Shown here piece by piece: positions 23,484 to 33,405 of a DNA stretch of 64,000 nt. The DNA is from CALFML01 sp044222245 (GTDB lineage Bacteria > Myxococcota_A > Polyangia > Palsa-1104 > JAEUJZ01), in contig JBGANQ010000023.1 of NCBI GenBank assembly GCA_044222245.1, forward strand, positions 38,671 to 102,670, read 5' to 3'. Position numbers and translations under genes: made by a program. Under the pieces are notes generated by a model. The model did not search any database, was not told the origin of the DNA, and was given only the letters and a program-made list of their open reading frames with translations. Numbering within the stretch: position 1 is the stretch's first letter; each line of letters opens with the position of its first letter.

Positions 23484-26261
23484 CTAGCCAACCGGCAGGG
23501 AGAAATAAAAGGTCGCCCCATGATCAACCTGCGCCTGGGCCCAGACCCGCCCTCCGTGACGATGGATCACCCGCTGGACGATGGCCAGCCCGACCCCGGT
23601 GCCTTCGTAATCCTCCTGCCGGTGCAGCCGCTGGAACACCCCGAAGAGCTTGTCCGCGTAGCGCATGTCGAAGCCGACTCCGTTGTCTTTTATGAAGTAG
23701 ACTGTCTCGTGCGCTTGCGTGGTCGCGCCGATCTCGATCACCGCTGGGCGCCGCACCTGGGAGTACTTGAGGGCGTTTTCGATAAGGTTCAGCCAGACCT
23801 GCTTGAGCAGCGCTGGATCGGCAGAGCAGGGCGGCAGCTCGGCCACGGTCAGCTGCGGTCGCGGCTCGGTCTGCGGGCGCGGCTGCAGCTCGGCGAGGCA
23901 CTGGCTGATCAGCTTGTCCACCGCGACCGTCCGCTTCTGCAGCGGCTGCCGGTTCAGCCTCGCGAAGGCCAAGAGGTCATCGACCAGCTGCCCCATTCGC
24001 TGGGTATTGGCCAGGATGTCGCGCAGGTATTCCTGCGCCTCTGCGGGCAGCTGCCCTCCATACTCTTCAAGGACGATGCGGGAGAAGCCGTCGATGGCGC
24101 GCAGCGGCGCCCGCAGATCGTGCGAGACCGAGTAGGAGAACGCCTCCAGCTCGCGGTTGGCCTCTTCGACCTCGGTGGTGCGGCGCTGCAGCTTCTCGTT
24201 CAAGGCGCGGATGGCCTGCTCGGACTGCTTCATCTCGGTGATGTCCCAGTTTGTCCCCACCATGCGCACCGGGCGGCCTGCCTCATCACGGTGGACGACG
24301 TAATGGTTGCAGAGGGTGCGGACTGTCTGATCGGGCCGCAGGACACGAAACTGCATGGAGTGCTCGCGCCTCTGCTGCAGCGCCAGCCGCCCCTGCTCCT
24401 CCATGGCGGCGCGATCTTCGGGGTGGACTCCGGCCAGCCAGGCCGCGCAGTTGCCGCCGAACTGCTCTTGGGTGATGCCGTAGAGCCGGTACATCACCGC
24501 ATCCCAGGACAGCACGTCGTCGACTATGTTCCAGTCCCAGATGCCGATCTGCGCGGCCTCGGTCGCCAGGAGCAGACGCTCCTGGCTGGCGCGCAGCTCC
24601 GCCTCCATCTTGCGGCGACCGGTCTCATTGCGCATGATCGTCGAGAGATGTTCGAGCTTACCGCTCTTATCGAAGTGTCCGATTATGAGCTGCGACACCG
24701 GGATCACCGAGCCATCGGCGCGCTGCAGCTCGCTCTCACCAAGCCAGGAGCCGTCGCGCAAGACCGCCGGGATGGCCTCGGTGGTGATGCGCGCCATGGT
24801 GGCGGGAGTGTGAAAGTCGCTGACCTTGAGGGTCGAGAAATCGACCTCCGCCGGCAGTCCGATTGCCTCGCGGAAGGCGCGATTGAAGTAGAAAGGGCGG
24901 AGGTCGGGGTGCCCCATGCCGACAAAGTCGGTCGAGGCTTCGATGAGCTCCATGAAGCGCTGCATCTGCAAGGTCCGCTCGGCGACCCGAAGCTCCAGGA
25001 TGGCATTCATCTGGCGCACATCATCGGCAGCGCGCTTCTGCTCGGTGATATCGGAGATGAAGCCGGCCATCCGGACCGGCCGGCCGTGCTCGTCGCGCTC
25101 CGCCTCACCGCGGAGGCGGAACCAGCGGTACTGGCCCGACTTGGTGCGCAGGCGGACCTGCAGGTCGTACGGCGCGCCGTGCTCGAAGTGGGCCTTGACG
25201 CCGTCGCACACGAGCTGCAAATCTTCGGGATGGAGCAGGCCATGGACGGTGTCCCGGTGATTTGGTAGCTCGTTCTCGGCGAAGCCGAGCAGCTCCTTCC
25301 AGCGCGGCGACAGATAGGCATCGCTGCCGTCGACTGTCCAGTCCCACAGGCCATCGCTGGTGCCGCGCACCGCCCGGGCGTAGCGCGCCTCGTTGTCGCG
25401 CACGGCCTTCTCGATGAGCTCGCGGTCGGTGATGTCGCGGATCATGCCGAGCATCCGCACCGCCCGGCCGGCGGCGTTGCGGAGTACGTAGCCGCGCTCG
25501 GCGACCTCGGCGAACGATCCGTTGTGGCGGCGCAAGCGATACTGGCTCGACCAGCTGGCACCGCCGCTGTCGAGCACCTGCTGCAGCTCGGCTGTCACCC
25601 GCGCCGAGTCTTGGGGGTGAACGAGCTGCATCCACGACTCGGTACCGGGCGCAAGCTCCTCGGGCGGGTGGCCGAACAGGGCGGCGAATATGTCCTTCCA
25701 CCACAGCTCTCCGGTCTCCAGATCGCGCTCCCAGATCGCGTGGTCGGTCGCCTGCAGCAGCAGCTTGAAGCGCTCCTCGCTTAGCCGCCGCGCGGCCTCT
25801 GCTTGCTGCTGCGCATCAAGAAGTGCTGCGCGCTCGGCCTCTGCCTGCTTGCGGGCGGTGATGTCCACAAGCTGCACGGCGAAGCGGCCCTGGGTTGCTG
25901 AGCACACCCGCGCGTTGACCCACAAGCGCGACGCATCCGCTCTGACCAGCTGTAGCTCCATTCCAGCTTTACCGCGGCGCGCCGCGGCTTCCAGGTCAGA
26001 CAGATCGGCCGGGTGGGGGTAGTCGGCGGAGTCGTCCGCTCGGCTCCGCTGCGCGACATCTGCGGCGTGCGGGACACAGATCCGCGCCACCGGCTGCCCG
26101 AGCGCCGCGGCGGCCGCCACCCCGGTGAGGGCCTCGGCGCCCGGATTGAACGACAGGATCGTCCCGTCCGCCGAAGTCAGGAAAAGGCCGACATCGGGCA
26201 GGAGCTCCAGAAGCTGAGCGAGGTCCTCAGGTTGCGCCTGCGCTCCGCTCGCAGTCGCCAT
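23484..26261 (-). CDS. Sensor histidine kinase with five PAS domains
   Basis: The ATG at 26261 follows GGGGAGGG with about nine bases of spacing; upstream in-frame starts lack this. The protein has 925 residues. Five PAS/PAC units (about 15-130, 145-270, 272-395, 425-550, 553-680) precede a phytochrome-type kinase core with H714 in SYSVSHDLRAPLRAIDG and G-boxes DNGVGFDM and GTGVGLAIVQR. There are no membrane segments and no attached receiver. It is the first gene of a three-gene signalling operon, and the single-receiver protein next door is the likely phospho-acceptor. Ligands of the PAS domains cannot be told from sequence. Confidence 0.92.
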   Translation of the reverse strand: MATASGAQAQPEDLAQLLELLPDVGLFLTSADGTILSFNPGAEALTGVAAAAALGQPVARICVPHAADVAQRSRADDSADYPHPADLSDLEAAARRGKAGMELQLVRADASRLWVNARVCSATQGRFAVQLVDITARKQAEAERAALLDAQQQAEAARRLSEERFKLLLQATDHAIWERDLETGELWWKDIFAALFGHPPEELAPGTESWMQLVHPQDSARVTAELQQVLDSGGASWSSQYRLRRHNGSFAEVAERGYVLRNAAGRAVRMLGMIRDITDRELIEKAVRDNEARYARAVRGTSDGLWDWTVDGSDAYLSPRWKELLGFAENELPNHRDTVHGLLHPEDLQLVCDGVKAHFEHGAPYDLQVRLRTKSGQYRWFRLRGEAERDEHGRPVRMAGFISDITEQKRAADDVRQMNAILELRVAERTLQMQRFMELIEASTDFVGMGHPDLRPFYFNRAFREAIGLPAEVDFSTLKVSDFHTPATMARITTEAIPAVLRDGSWLGESELQRADGSVIPVSQLIIGHFDKSGKLEHLSTIMRNETGRRKMEAELRASQERLLLATEAAQIGIWDWNIVDDVLSWDAVMYRLYGITQEQFGGNCAAWLAGVHPEDRAAMEEQGRLALQQRREHSMQFRVLRPDQTVRTLCNHYVVHRDEAGRPVRMVGTNWDITEMKQSEQAIRALNEKLQRRTTEVEEANRELEAFSYSVSHDLRAPLRAIDGFSRIVLEEYGGQLPAEAQEYLRDILANTQRMGQLVDDLLAFARLNRQPLQKRTVAVDKLISQCLAELQPRPQTEPRPQLTVAELPPCSADPALLKQVWLNLIENALKYSQVRRPAVIEIGATTQAHETVYFIKDNGVGFDMRYADKLFGVFQRLHRQEDYEGTGVGLAIVQRVIHRHGGRVWAQAQVDHGATFYFSLPVG

Positions 26262-26428
26262 GTTAGTCATCCCTCCCCGAATCGGGCGCATTGCCGCTTG
26301 TAACCGTATCACTCCTATAGATGCTGCGTAGAGCTTTTCTTCGCCCCCCGCTTGCTCCCAAGCGAAGCTCTGTCCTCAAGCTCTGTCGTCTGCTTCCTTA
26401 CGTGAAGTCCGCAAGCGGCGGCGGACCC

Positions 26429-26442
26429 GGCTTGGTGATTGC
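26429..26442 (+). promoter_or_regulatory. Weak candidate -24/-12 promoter
   Basis: GG and GC separated by 10 bp lie in CGGCTTGGTGATTGCA, 70 bp upstream of the Pro-rich lipoprotein gene. The -12 part (TTGCA) is good and the -24 part is partial. In such GC-rich DNA this can arise by chance. Confidence 0.25.
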
Positions 26443-26511
26443 AGCGGCGGCGCGAATCGGCGATCCTGGTACGACCTAGCTCACACCTACGCTTGCGAAA
26501 GGACGGGAGTC

Positions 26512-27075
26512 ATGCGCTCGAGCTGCCTTGTGGACCCCATCAGCCGCCGGACCGCGGTCTTGCGCCGTCGCTCGCAAGGGGGCAGGCGCGGCGCCGCGCT
26601 GGGGGCGGCGCTCGTGTGCGCGCTCGGGGCAGGCTGTGTCACCACGCCGCCGCCGGTGCCGCCGCCGGCCGTGGCGGCGCCGCCGCCGGCGCCGGCGCCA
26701 CCGCCGCCTATCGTACAGGCGCCGCCGCCGGTCGTCGACTCGGGGCCGCCGCCGATCATCATCCACCGCGCCGATCTACACGGTCGCTTCGAGAGCCGCC
26801 AAGGCCGCTCGATCACCATCCGCGCCCTGCTGGTGATGAACAAGACCCACCCCGAGGTGGGCAACAAGGGCGTGCTGTTCTGCGCGCCCCCCGGCGCGAC
26901 CGGCGATGAGGAGTGGGTCCCAATGGGAGACGTCGAGGTGCAGAAGCCGCTCGATGGCGACGGGCGCATGCAGGTCAGGATCACCGGCGACGACAAGCAG
27001 TTCGTCATCCCCGGCGGCAAGAAGCCGACGCCGCTGGTCCGCAACACCCGCGTCCGGCTGAACTGGGAGTGGTAG
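26512..27075 (+). CDS. Lipoprotein with Pro-rich linker
   Basis: The 187-residue protein has an Arg-rich N-region, a hydrophobic core and a lipobox (LGAGC, Cys42). A ~35-residue Pro/Ala/Val linker follows. The C-terminal ~110 residues form a compact domain (RSITIRALLVMNKTHPEVGNKG, ending RVRLNWEW). The long Pro-rich linker would let the domain reach across peptidoglycan or away from the membrane. No family is recognised. Confidence 0.72.
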   Translation: MRSSCLVDPISRRTAVLRRRSQGGRRGAALGAALVCALGAGCVTTPPPVPPPAVAAPPPAPAPPPPIVQAPPPVVDSGPPPIIIHRADLHGRFESRQGRSITIRALLVMNKTHPEVGNKGVLFCAPPGATGDEEWVPMGDVEVQKPLDGDGRMQVRITGDDKQFVIPGGKKPTPLVRNTRVRLNWEW

Positions 27076-27101
27076 CGCGGCTCCTTTTCGCCGGTCGCGA
27101 T

Positions 27102-27120
27102 TCGCCTGCTGCGCAGGCGA
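27102..27120 (+). terminator. GC-rich stem-loop, terminator-like
   Basis: TCGCCTGC (27102-27109) and GCAGGCGA (27113-27120) form a perfect 8-bp stem with a 3-nt loop, 27 bp after the lipoprotein stop and before the P450 gene. It lacks a clear U-tract. Confidence 0.4.
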
Positions 27121-27142
27121 CAAAGTGCGCTACTCTCAGCGC

Positions 27143-28537
27143 ATGCAAGCCACCTCTTCCTCCGCGCCGGGAGAAGCTCCCCCGGTAGTACGCCGCGGCC
27201 TTCCCAAGCTCGGCCCGCTCATTGCCTTTGGTCGCGATCCGATCGGATTTCTGCAGCAGTGTCAGGCCCGCTACGGTGAGATCTTCACGCTCGACTTTTT
27301 GCTCTACAAAGTGACGATGCTGGTCGGCGAGGCCGGGCAGAGTCAGTTCTTCCGCGCCCGCGATGAAGAGCTGAACTTGGCCGAGGCGATGGACCAGTTT
27401 GTCGGCGGCGTCCTCGGACCCGACATCTACGGTGGGCAGGGTGAGGAGCAGGTCAAGTGGGCCAACGACATGCTGCGCCGCGGTCTGATGAGCGAAGGCG
27501 CGCTGGCGTTCTATCTAGAGCAGATCGAGCTGGAAGCGCGCGCCGCCTTCGCGCGCTGGGCGCAGCTTGGGACCATCGATCTGTTCCCCGAGATCTCGCG
27601 GCTGGTGACCCGCGCCAACCTGCGCTGCTTCCTGGGCGAGGATGCGCTGCAGCGCTTCGGCGATGAGCTGGCCGAGAGCTACCTGCACATCGAGCGCGAT
27701 GGGACCTCGCCGCTGGCGATGGTGGCGCCGCGGCTACCCTCGCCGCCGGTGCGACGGGCGAGCGCGGCGCGGCAGCGCATCCGGGCGATCATTGAAGAGC
27801 TGGTGGTGATGCGCAGCGCTCTGCCGGCGGAGGTCCAGGCGCAGCGCCGCGACTACCTGCAGCTGTGGCTGGACGAGGGCATCCGCGCCCGCGGCGAGGT
27901 CGGGCTGCGCCACATCCTCATCCACTGGCTGTCGGTCCTGTTTGCCGCCCATACCAATACGGTGGGCACCATGGCCTGGACGCTGGTGCGGCTGCTCCAG
28001 AACCCGCCGATTCTGGCCAAGGTGATGTCCGAGCAGCAGCACTTCTTCGCCTCGCCCGAGCCGCTGAGCTACAGCCGCCTCAAGGAGCTCAAGTACCTGG
28101 ACGCCTGCATGAAGGAGACTGCCCGCCAGTTCTTTACCATCCTCCTTGTGCGGCGGGCGCGGCGCGCCACGCGGGTGGGCAGCTTCACCATTCCAGCGGG
28201 GCGGCTCATCGGCGTCTCTCCCATCCTCCTTCATCGCGACGCGCAGATCTACCCCCAGCCCGAGGTCTACCTGCCCGAGCGCTGGCTCGACGATGCCCGC
28301 CGGCGCGAGCTGACGGGCCGGAACCTGTTTGTCCAGTTCGGCTATGGCCAGCACCGCTGCCTGGGCGAGATGTTCGCCAACACCGTGCTCAAGACCGCCT
28401 GGAGCCTGCTGCTGCGCGACTATCGGCTGACGCTGCTCGAGCGCGAGCCGCAGCCCGACTGGACCAAGGCGGTGGGGACGCCGTTTTCCAAGGGGCCGCT
28501 GCTCCTACGCTGCGAGCCCCGCCTGCCTTCGGCCTAG
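27143..28537 (+). CDS. Cytochrome P450, CYP51/CYP7-like clan
   Basis: The 464-residue haem monooxygenase has the ExxR motif (ETAR, E325-R328) and the haem loop FGYGQHRCLG with axial Cys406. The oxygen-binding I-helix reads FAAHTNTVGTMAWTL (from residue 267). The acid of the usual (D/E)T pair is Asn, a form closer to the CYP51/CYP7/CYP8 group, whose members act on sterols, bile acids or related lipids. There is no N-terminal membrane anchor, so it is soluble and needs separate redox partners, none of which is adjacent. An alternative GTG start lies 18 bp upstream. The substrate is inferred only loosely. Confidence 0.88.
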   Translation: MQATSSSAPGEAPPVVRRGLPKLGPLIAFGRDPIGFLQQCQARYGEIFTLDFLLYKVTMLVGEAGQSQFFRARDEELNLAEAMDQFVGGVLGPDIYGGQGEEQVKWANDMLRRGLMSEGALAFYLEQIELEARAAFARWAQLGTIDLFPEISRLVTRANLRCFLGEDALQRFGDELAESYLHIERDGTSPLAMVAPRLPSPPVRRASAARQRIRAIIEELVVMRSALPAEVQAQRRDYLQLWLDEGIRARGEVGLRHILIHWLSVLFAAHTNTVGTMAWTLVRLLQNPPILAKVMSEQQHFFASPEPLSYSRLKELKYLDACMKETARQFFTILLVRRARRATRVGSFTIPAGRLIGVSPILLHRDAQIYPQPEVYLPERWLDDARRRELTGRNLFVQFGYGQHRCLGEMFANTVLKTAWSLLLRDYRLTLLEREPQPDWTKAVGTPFSKGPLLLRCEPRLPSA

Positions 28538-28630
28538 CTGCATTGCGCCGGCGCGCCGCGAGCTTGCGCAGCGTCCAAGACCGCCGACGGAGATCATGGT
28601 ACGTTCAGGTCTTTGATCCTGGAGGCAGTG

Positions 28631-29371
28631 ATGAGAAATTACATTGCAAGCAACTGGCCTAGAGACTGGATGAGCGTACTGGGCGCGCTGGCCGTGGCCG
28701 GCGCCCTGGGCGGCTGCGGCGGAAGCTCCGCTTCCCAGAGTCCCCCCGGCTCGATGCAGCAGCCCGGCACCGAGCCGCCGCTCGGGGTGCTGCAGATGGG
28801 GGAGGGGACCTACTATGGAGCGGACGGCAGCGGCAACTGCTCGTACGATCCATCGCCCAACGACCTCCTGGTCGCGGCGATGAACGACCCGCAGTACAAT
28901 AACAGCAGCGTCTGCGGCATGTGCGCCGACGTCACCGGACCCAAGGGCATGGTCACGGTGCGCATCGTCGACCGCTGCCCCGAGTGCAAGACCGGCGATC
29001 TCGATTTATCGCTGCAGGCCTTTACGCGCATCGCCGATCAGTCGGCCGGGCGGGTGAAGATCTCGTGGACTCCGGTGGCGTGCTCGGTCCAGGGTCCGAT
29101 CTCGTTCCGCTTCAAGGAAGGCAGCTCGCAGTACTGGATGGCGGTGCAGGTGCGCAACAGCCGGCTGCCGATAAGCAAGATCGAGCTGCAGCGCGGCACG
29201 AGCTGGGTCACTCTGGAGCAGCAGTCCTATAACTATTACATTCAGGCCAGTAGCCCGGGTCCCGGTCCGTATACCTTCCGGGTCAGCGCGGTCAGCGGCC
29301 AGCAGCTCACCGAGAGCGGCGTCGCCCTCATGCCGGCGGCGGTGGTGCAGGGGACGCAGCAGTTCCCGTAG
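28631..29371 (+). CDS. Bacterial expansin-like lipoprotein
   Basis: The ATG at 28631, with GGAGG five bases upstream, gives 246 residues. A lipobox (ALGGC, Cys29) predicts lipidation. The mature protein has the two-domain expansin build. A double-psi beta-barrel of about 100 residues has the conserved RIVDRCPEC and DLDLS motifs, with the two functional aspartates. A C-terminal domain (WMAVQVRNSRLPISKIELQR, ending near TFRVSAVSGQ) resembles the CBM63-type carbohydrate-binding partner. Expansins loosen cellulose or bind cell-wall polysaccharides without hydrolysis. Lipid anchoring would keep it on the cell surface, which is unusual because most are freely secreted. Confidence 0.88.
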   Translation: MRNYIASNWPRDWMSVLGALAVAGALGGCGGSSASQSPPGSMQQPGTEPPLGVLQMGEGTYYGADGSGNCSYDPSPNDLLVAAMNDPQYNNSSVCGMCADVTGPKGMVTVRIVDRCPECKTGDLDLSLQAFTRIADQSAGRVKISWTPVACSVQGPISFRFKEGSSQYWMAVQVRNSRLPISKIELQRGTSWVTLEQQSYNYYIQASSPGPGPYTFRVSAVSGQQLTESGVALMPAAVVQGTQQFP

Positions 29372-29424
29372 CCGCCGGCGCCAGCGGCCAGCGCGCCCGC
29401 GGCGTCCCGGGGGCAGGGGCGCCG

Positions 29425-29709
29425 CTACTTCTTGCTGATGTCGTCAATGTCCTTCAGGGACTCGGCCTTGCTCGGGAAGCTGCTCTTCTTTCCGCTGTCT
29501 CCCTTGGCCTCGCCGGCGTCGGCCTTGCCCGCCTTCTTGTCGGCCTTGCCTTTGGCCTTCTTGGCGATGACGGTTCCAGTCGCGCCGGTGAAATGGGAAG
29601 CAGCTGCCGGTGGCTCGGCCGCCGGCTGCGCGGTAAGAGCCATCGCCGGCTGACAGAACAGCAAGCCGCCAAGGACCAAGCCACCCGTGATGCTCAATGG
29701 CTTATTCAT
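29425..29709 (-). CDS. Small secreted Lys/Ala-rich protein
   Basis: This is a 94-residue product with a signal peptide (cleavage likely after ...PAMA) and a low-complexity, Lys/Ala/Gly-rich mature region (KKAKGKADKKAGKADAGEAK) that is probably disordered. AGGAG lies nine bases before the ATG. No homologous family is recognised. It is convergent with the expansin gene. Confidence 0.65.
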   Translation of the reverse strand: MNKPLSITGGLVLGGLLFCQPAMALTAQPAAEPPAAASHFTGATGTVIAKKAKGKADKKAGKADAGEAKGDSGKKSSFPSKAESLKDIDDISKK

Positions 29710-29771
29710 CTATTTGTTCTCCTATTGCTGGTGCAGCTGCACGCGGGAAGACGCTGCTGCGCTTGTGCGCA

Positions 29772-29810
29772 TACTGCTCCTACCCAGGGACCAGCAGTAG
29801 GATAGGAGCA
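29772..29810. promoter_or_regulatory. Overlapping inverted repeats upstream of the small secreted protein gene
   Basis: TGCTCCTA (29775-29782) is inverted at 29803-29810 (TAGGAGCA), and TACTGCT (29772-29778) at 29793-29799 (AGCAGTA). The two pairings exclude each other. They lie 60-100 bp upstream of the minus-strand gene, so they could be an operator or alternative leader hairpins. Confidence 0.35.
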
Positions 29811-29926
29811 CCCCGGAAAGTCCTATTCCACAATAGGCCGATTTGCAGAAAAATGACAAGGAGTAGTAGGGGCGGGGCTACGAGGCGGCGGGACCTGCGG
29901 TAAGCGCGCTTTTATTGCCGCAGCCG

Positions 29927-31156
29927 CTACCGCTGCGACAAGGTCGGGGTCGGCCGCAGGCGGTCGGCCAGCGCCACCGCGGCGGCGGCGCCGAGCAGCG
30001 ACAGCGCCAGGCCCAGCACCCCGAGCGCGTAGCTGCGCGGCAGCAGCGTCGCCACCGCCACGAGCGAGATCAGGCGCGCCGCTTCCAGCGGGGCCGCCCA
30101 GCGCTTGCGCTCGGTGAGGCCGGAGATGGTGAGCATCGCCGCGGTCAGCTCGCCGATGTAAAGAGCCTGCTGCCAGCCGGTGAGCCCGGTCTGGATGATG
30201 AGGAACAGCACCGAGGCGACAAACGTCACCGCGAAGCTGAAGACGATATAGGATCCAAGGCGCGCCGGCGGCCGCGGGTCGTACTTGACCTGGGTCGCGC
30301 GGCTCACCTCGGGAACGCTAAAGACCCCGCCGAGGTCCGCCGGGTGCCACTCGGGCGGCATGAACCAGATCTTGATCTTGTCGGCCCAGCGCCCGGTCCG
30401 CCGGGCGATGTCCCACAGCCGCACCCACTCCACCAGGTTGGCCCACACCGGGTTGAAGCTCGACAGCGGCTTTACCACCCCGTAGACCGGCTCGCCGTCT
30501 TCCAGAAGGAAGGTCCCGAGCAGCCGGTCCCAGATGATGAAGACGCCGGCGTGATTCTTGTCGATGTAGCGCGGATCGATCCCGTGATGAACCCGGTGAT
30601 GCGAGGGCGTGTTGAGGAACCACTCCAGGAATCCGAGCTTGCCGATCGGACGGCTGTGAATCCAGAACTGGTACAGCGTGTTGAAGGTGCGAATGGTGAT
30701 GTACATCACCATCGGGAATCCCAAAACGGCGAGCGGCAGGTAGAACAGGAAGCTGGTGAGGCCCGTAAACCAGCTCTGGCGCAGCGCCACCGCCAGGTTG
30801 TACTCCTCACTCTGGTGGTGCACCGAGTGCGTCGCCCACAGGAAGTTTACCCGGTGGCTCGCCCAGTGGTACAGGTAGTAGCAGAAGTCATCGATGAACA
30901 GCAGCACGACCCAGGCGGCGATCGACTTGGGCGAGATCTCAAACAACCGGAAGTGCTGCCAGACCTTGGCGTAGACGAAAAATCCCAGCCCGTAGATTCC
31001 CAGCGCGTAGATCTGGGAGCCAATGCCGCAGGCCAGGTTGGTGATGGTGTCGTAGAGGCGATAGGTGTGAATGCCACGCCGGTGGCTCAGAAACAGCTCA
31101 AGCAGGATCAGCGAGACGAAGAACGGGACGGCAAGGATGATGTACTTGGTTTCCAT
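29927..31156 (-). CDS. Sterol desaturase/fatty-acid hydroxylase family membrane enzyme
   Basis: The 409-residue integral membrane protein carries the histidine clusters that bind the di-iron centre: HWASH (HxxxH), HSVHH (HxxHH) and HHRVHH, with a later NH. Four or more hydrophobic segments surround them. A C-terminal extension of about 130 residues adds further membrane segments. The layout resembles alkylglycerol monooxygenase/TMEM195-like members as much as C-4/C-5 sterol enzymes, so the substrate may be an ether lipid, fatty acid or sterol. It should use O2 and electrons from a cytochrome b5 or ferredoxin-type donor. It lies near a P450 and the isoprenoid cluster. Confidence 0.88.
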   Translation of the reverse strand: METKYIILAVPFFVSLILLELFLSHRRGIHTYRLYDTITNLACGIGSQIYALGIYGLGFFVYAKVWQHFRLFEISPKSIAAWVVLLFIDDFCYYLYHWASHRVNFLWATHSVHHQSEEYNLAVALRQSWFTGLTSFLFYLPLAVLGFPMVMYITIRTFNTLYQFWIHSRPIGKLGFLEWFLNTPSHHRVHHGIDPRYIDKNHAGVFIIWDRLLGTFLLEDGEPVYGVVKPLSSFNPVWANLVEWVRLWDIARRTGRWADKIKIWFMPPEWHPADLGGVFSVPEVSRATQVKYDPRPPARLGSYIVFSFAVTFVASVLFLIIQTGLTGWQQALYIGELTAAMLTISGLTERKRWAAPLEAARLISLVAVATLLPRSYALGVLGLALSLLGAAAAVALADRLRPTPTLSQR

Positions 31157-31313
31157 CGGGAGGCCCCCGGTAGTTCACCTCTAAGTGTAGCCCTGCTTGC
31201 GCTGTGGTTCAACCTTTTGACCATGGAGTGTTGGCCGACTCGGTGTTTGGACCATTCTCCTTTGTCGTTCACCGGTTGCAGCTTGTGCTTGTATCGGAGG
31301 GACAGAGCGTGAA

Positions 31314-31889
31314 CTAAGTTGCGATTCCGCCCGTGCCGGCGATGCCGCCATCGGCAGTCTGCGGGCTGTGGTACTCGGCGACCGCGCGGCCGACCGAGGG
31401 GAGCTCGGGCTCTTTGGGCGGCTCGACGGCCTCGGTGAGGGCGGTCTCGCGGCCGGGGGTCGGCACCACCAGCACTGGCACCGGGCTCAGCTCGACCAGG
31501 CGGTTGGACACCGAGCCCATGAGCGTACGGCTGAGCAGTCCCTTGCCATGGCTGCACACGACGACCATATCCGGCTTGAGCTCCTTGATGAGCGTGAGCA
31601 GTCCTTCCAGCGGCGTGCCGATGCGCACATGCAGCTCGGTGTCGAGGCTCGTGCCCAGGGTGGCGCGGACGTGCTCCAGCCGCACGCGAGCGTCCTTGGC
31701 TTCCGGGAACTCATCAGGAATGTTCATGCCGAGGTTCAGCGGAGCGTCGACTCCGCTCGCAGGAGCGATGTGGGCGATATGAAGGCGGCCCTGCGTACGC
31801 TCGACCAGCTTGACCGCGTGAGCCACGGCCATGGGCGAGCTCTCGCTAAAGTCCACCCCGACGAGGATGTGTAGTGTTGTGTCGCTCAT
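31314..31889 (-). CDS. Universal stress protein (UspA family)
   Basis: The ATG at 31889 has GGAGG five bases upstream and gives 191 residues. The Usp fold starts with HILVGVDFSESSPMAV. The nucleotide-binding signature reads CSHGKGLLSRTLMGS; the second G, nine intervening residues and GS are kept, while the first Gly is Cys. ATP binding is therefore possible but not certain. A C-terminal extension of about 45 residues (ending DGGIAGTGGIAT) is longer than in typical single-domain members. It is a cytosolic protein associated with stress survival. It is divergent from the mevalonate operon. Confidence 0.88.
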   Translation of the reverse strand: MSDTTLHILVGVDFSESSPMAVAHAVKLVERTQGRLHIAHIAPASGVDAPLNLGMNIPDEFPEAKDARVRLEHVRATLGTSLDTELHVRIGTPLEGLLTLIKELKPDMVVVCSHGKGLLSRTLMGSVSNRLVELSPVPVLVVPTPGRETALTEAVEPPKEPELPSVGRAVAEYHSPQTADGGIAGTGGIAT

Positions 31890-32249
31890 AAGAACCTCCA
31901 AGTCTATTTTGCGCTCTCAGATCTTGGAAGCAAGGATATGCTATGCGGCGACTGGGAGACTACCTGCGGCAAAAAGGCTAGCAGCGGCGGTGCGGAACCG
32001 CACCAGTGAGGGGTCGCACAGATCCCGGGCGGCGCGGATGGAGAGGCACGACCAGTCTGCCAAGCTTGCAGGAGCGGACCGCGGGCCAGAGCGCGAAGCG
32101 ACGAGCCTCGAAGCGGCCGGGCCGGAAGCGCCGGCCCGAGGCCGCAGCGGAGGATGAGAATTTTTCGGCTGCGGCCCGCTTCACCGCAGCCGGCGAATGT
32201 GGCACACACATTGCCTGCTCCAAGCCAGCCCTTTTCGGAGATTTCACGC
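31890..32249. other. Divergent intergenic region, stress gene / mevalonate operon
   Basis: These 360 bp hold the start regions of both transcription units. A strong -24/-12 element for the plus strand lies at 32200-32214. No conserved gene is seen. The frame that extends the isomerase upstream (from 32154) has no ribosome-binding site and no homology. Confidence 0.6.
32200..32214 (+). promoter_or_regulatory. Sigma-54 (-24/-12) promoter of the mevalonate operon
   Basis: TGGCAC-ACACA-TTGC matches the RpoN consensus TGGCAC-N5-TTGC at every defined position. GG (32201-32202) and GC (32213-32214) are exactly 10 bp apart. Transcription would start near 32226, giving a leader of about 24 nt that contains CGGAG before the ATG at 32250. 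Use would require RpoN and an enhancer-binding activator, which is not encoded in this window. Confidence 0.65.
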
Positions 32250-33401
<1,152 letters not shown>

Positions 33402-33405
33402 GCCG

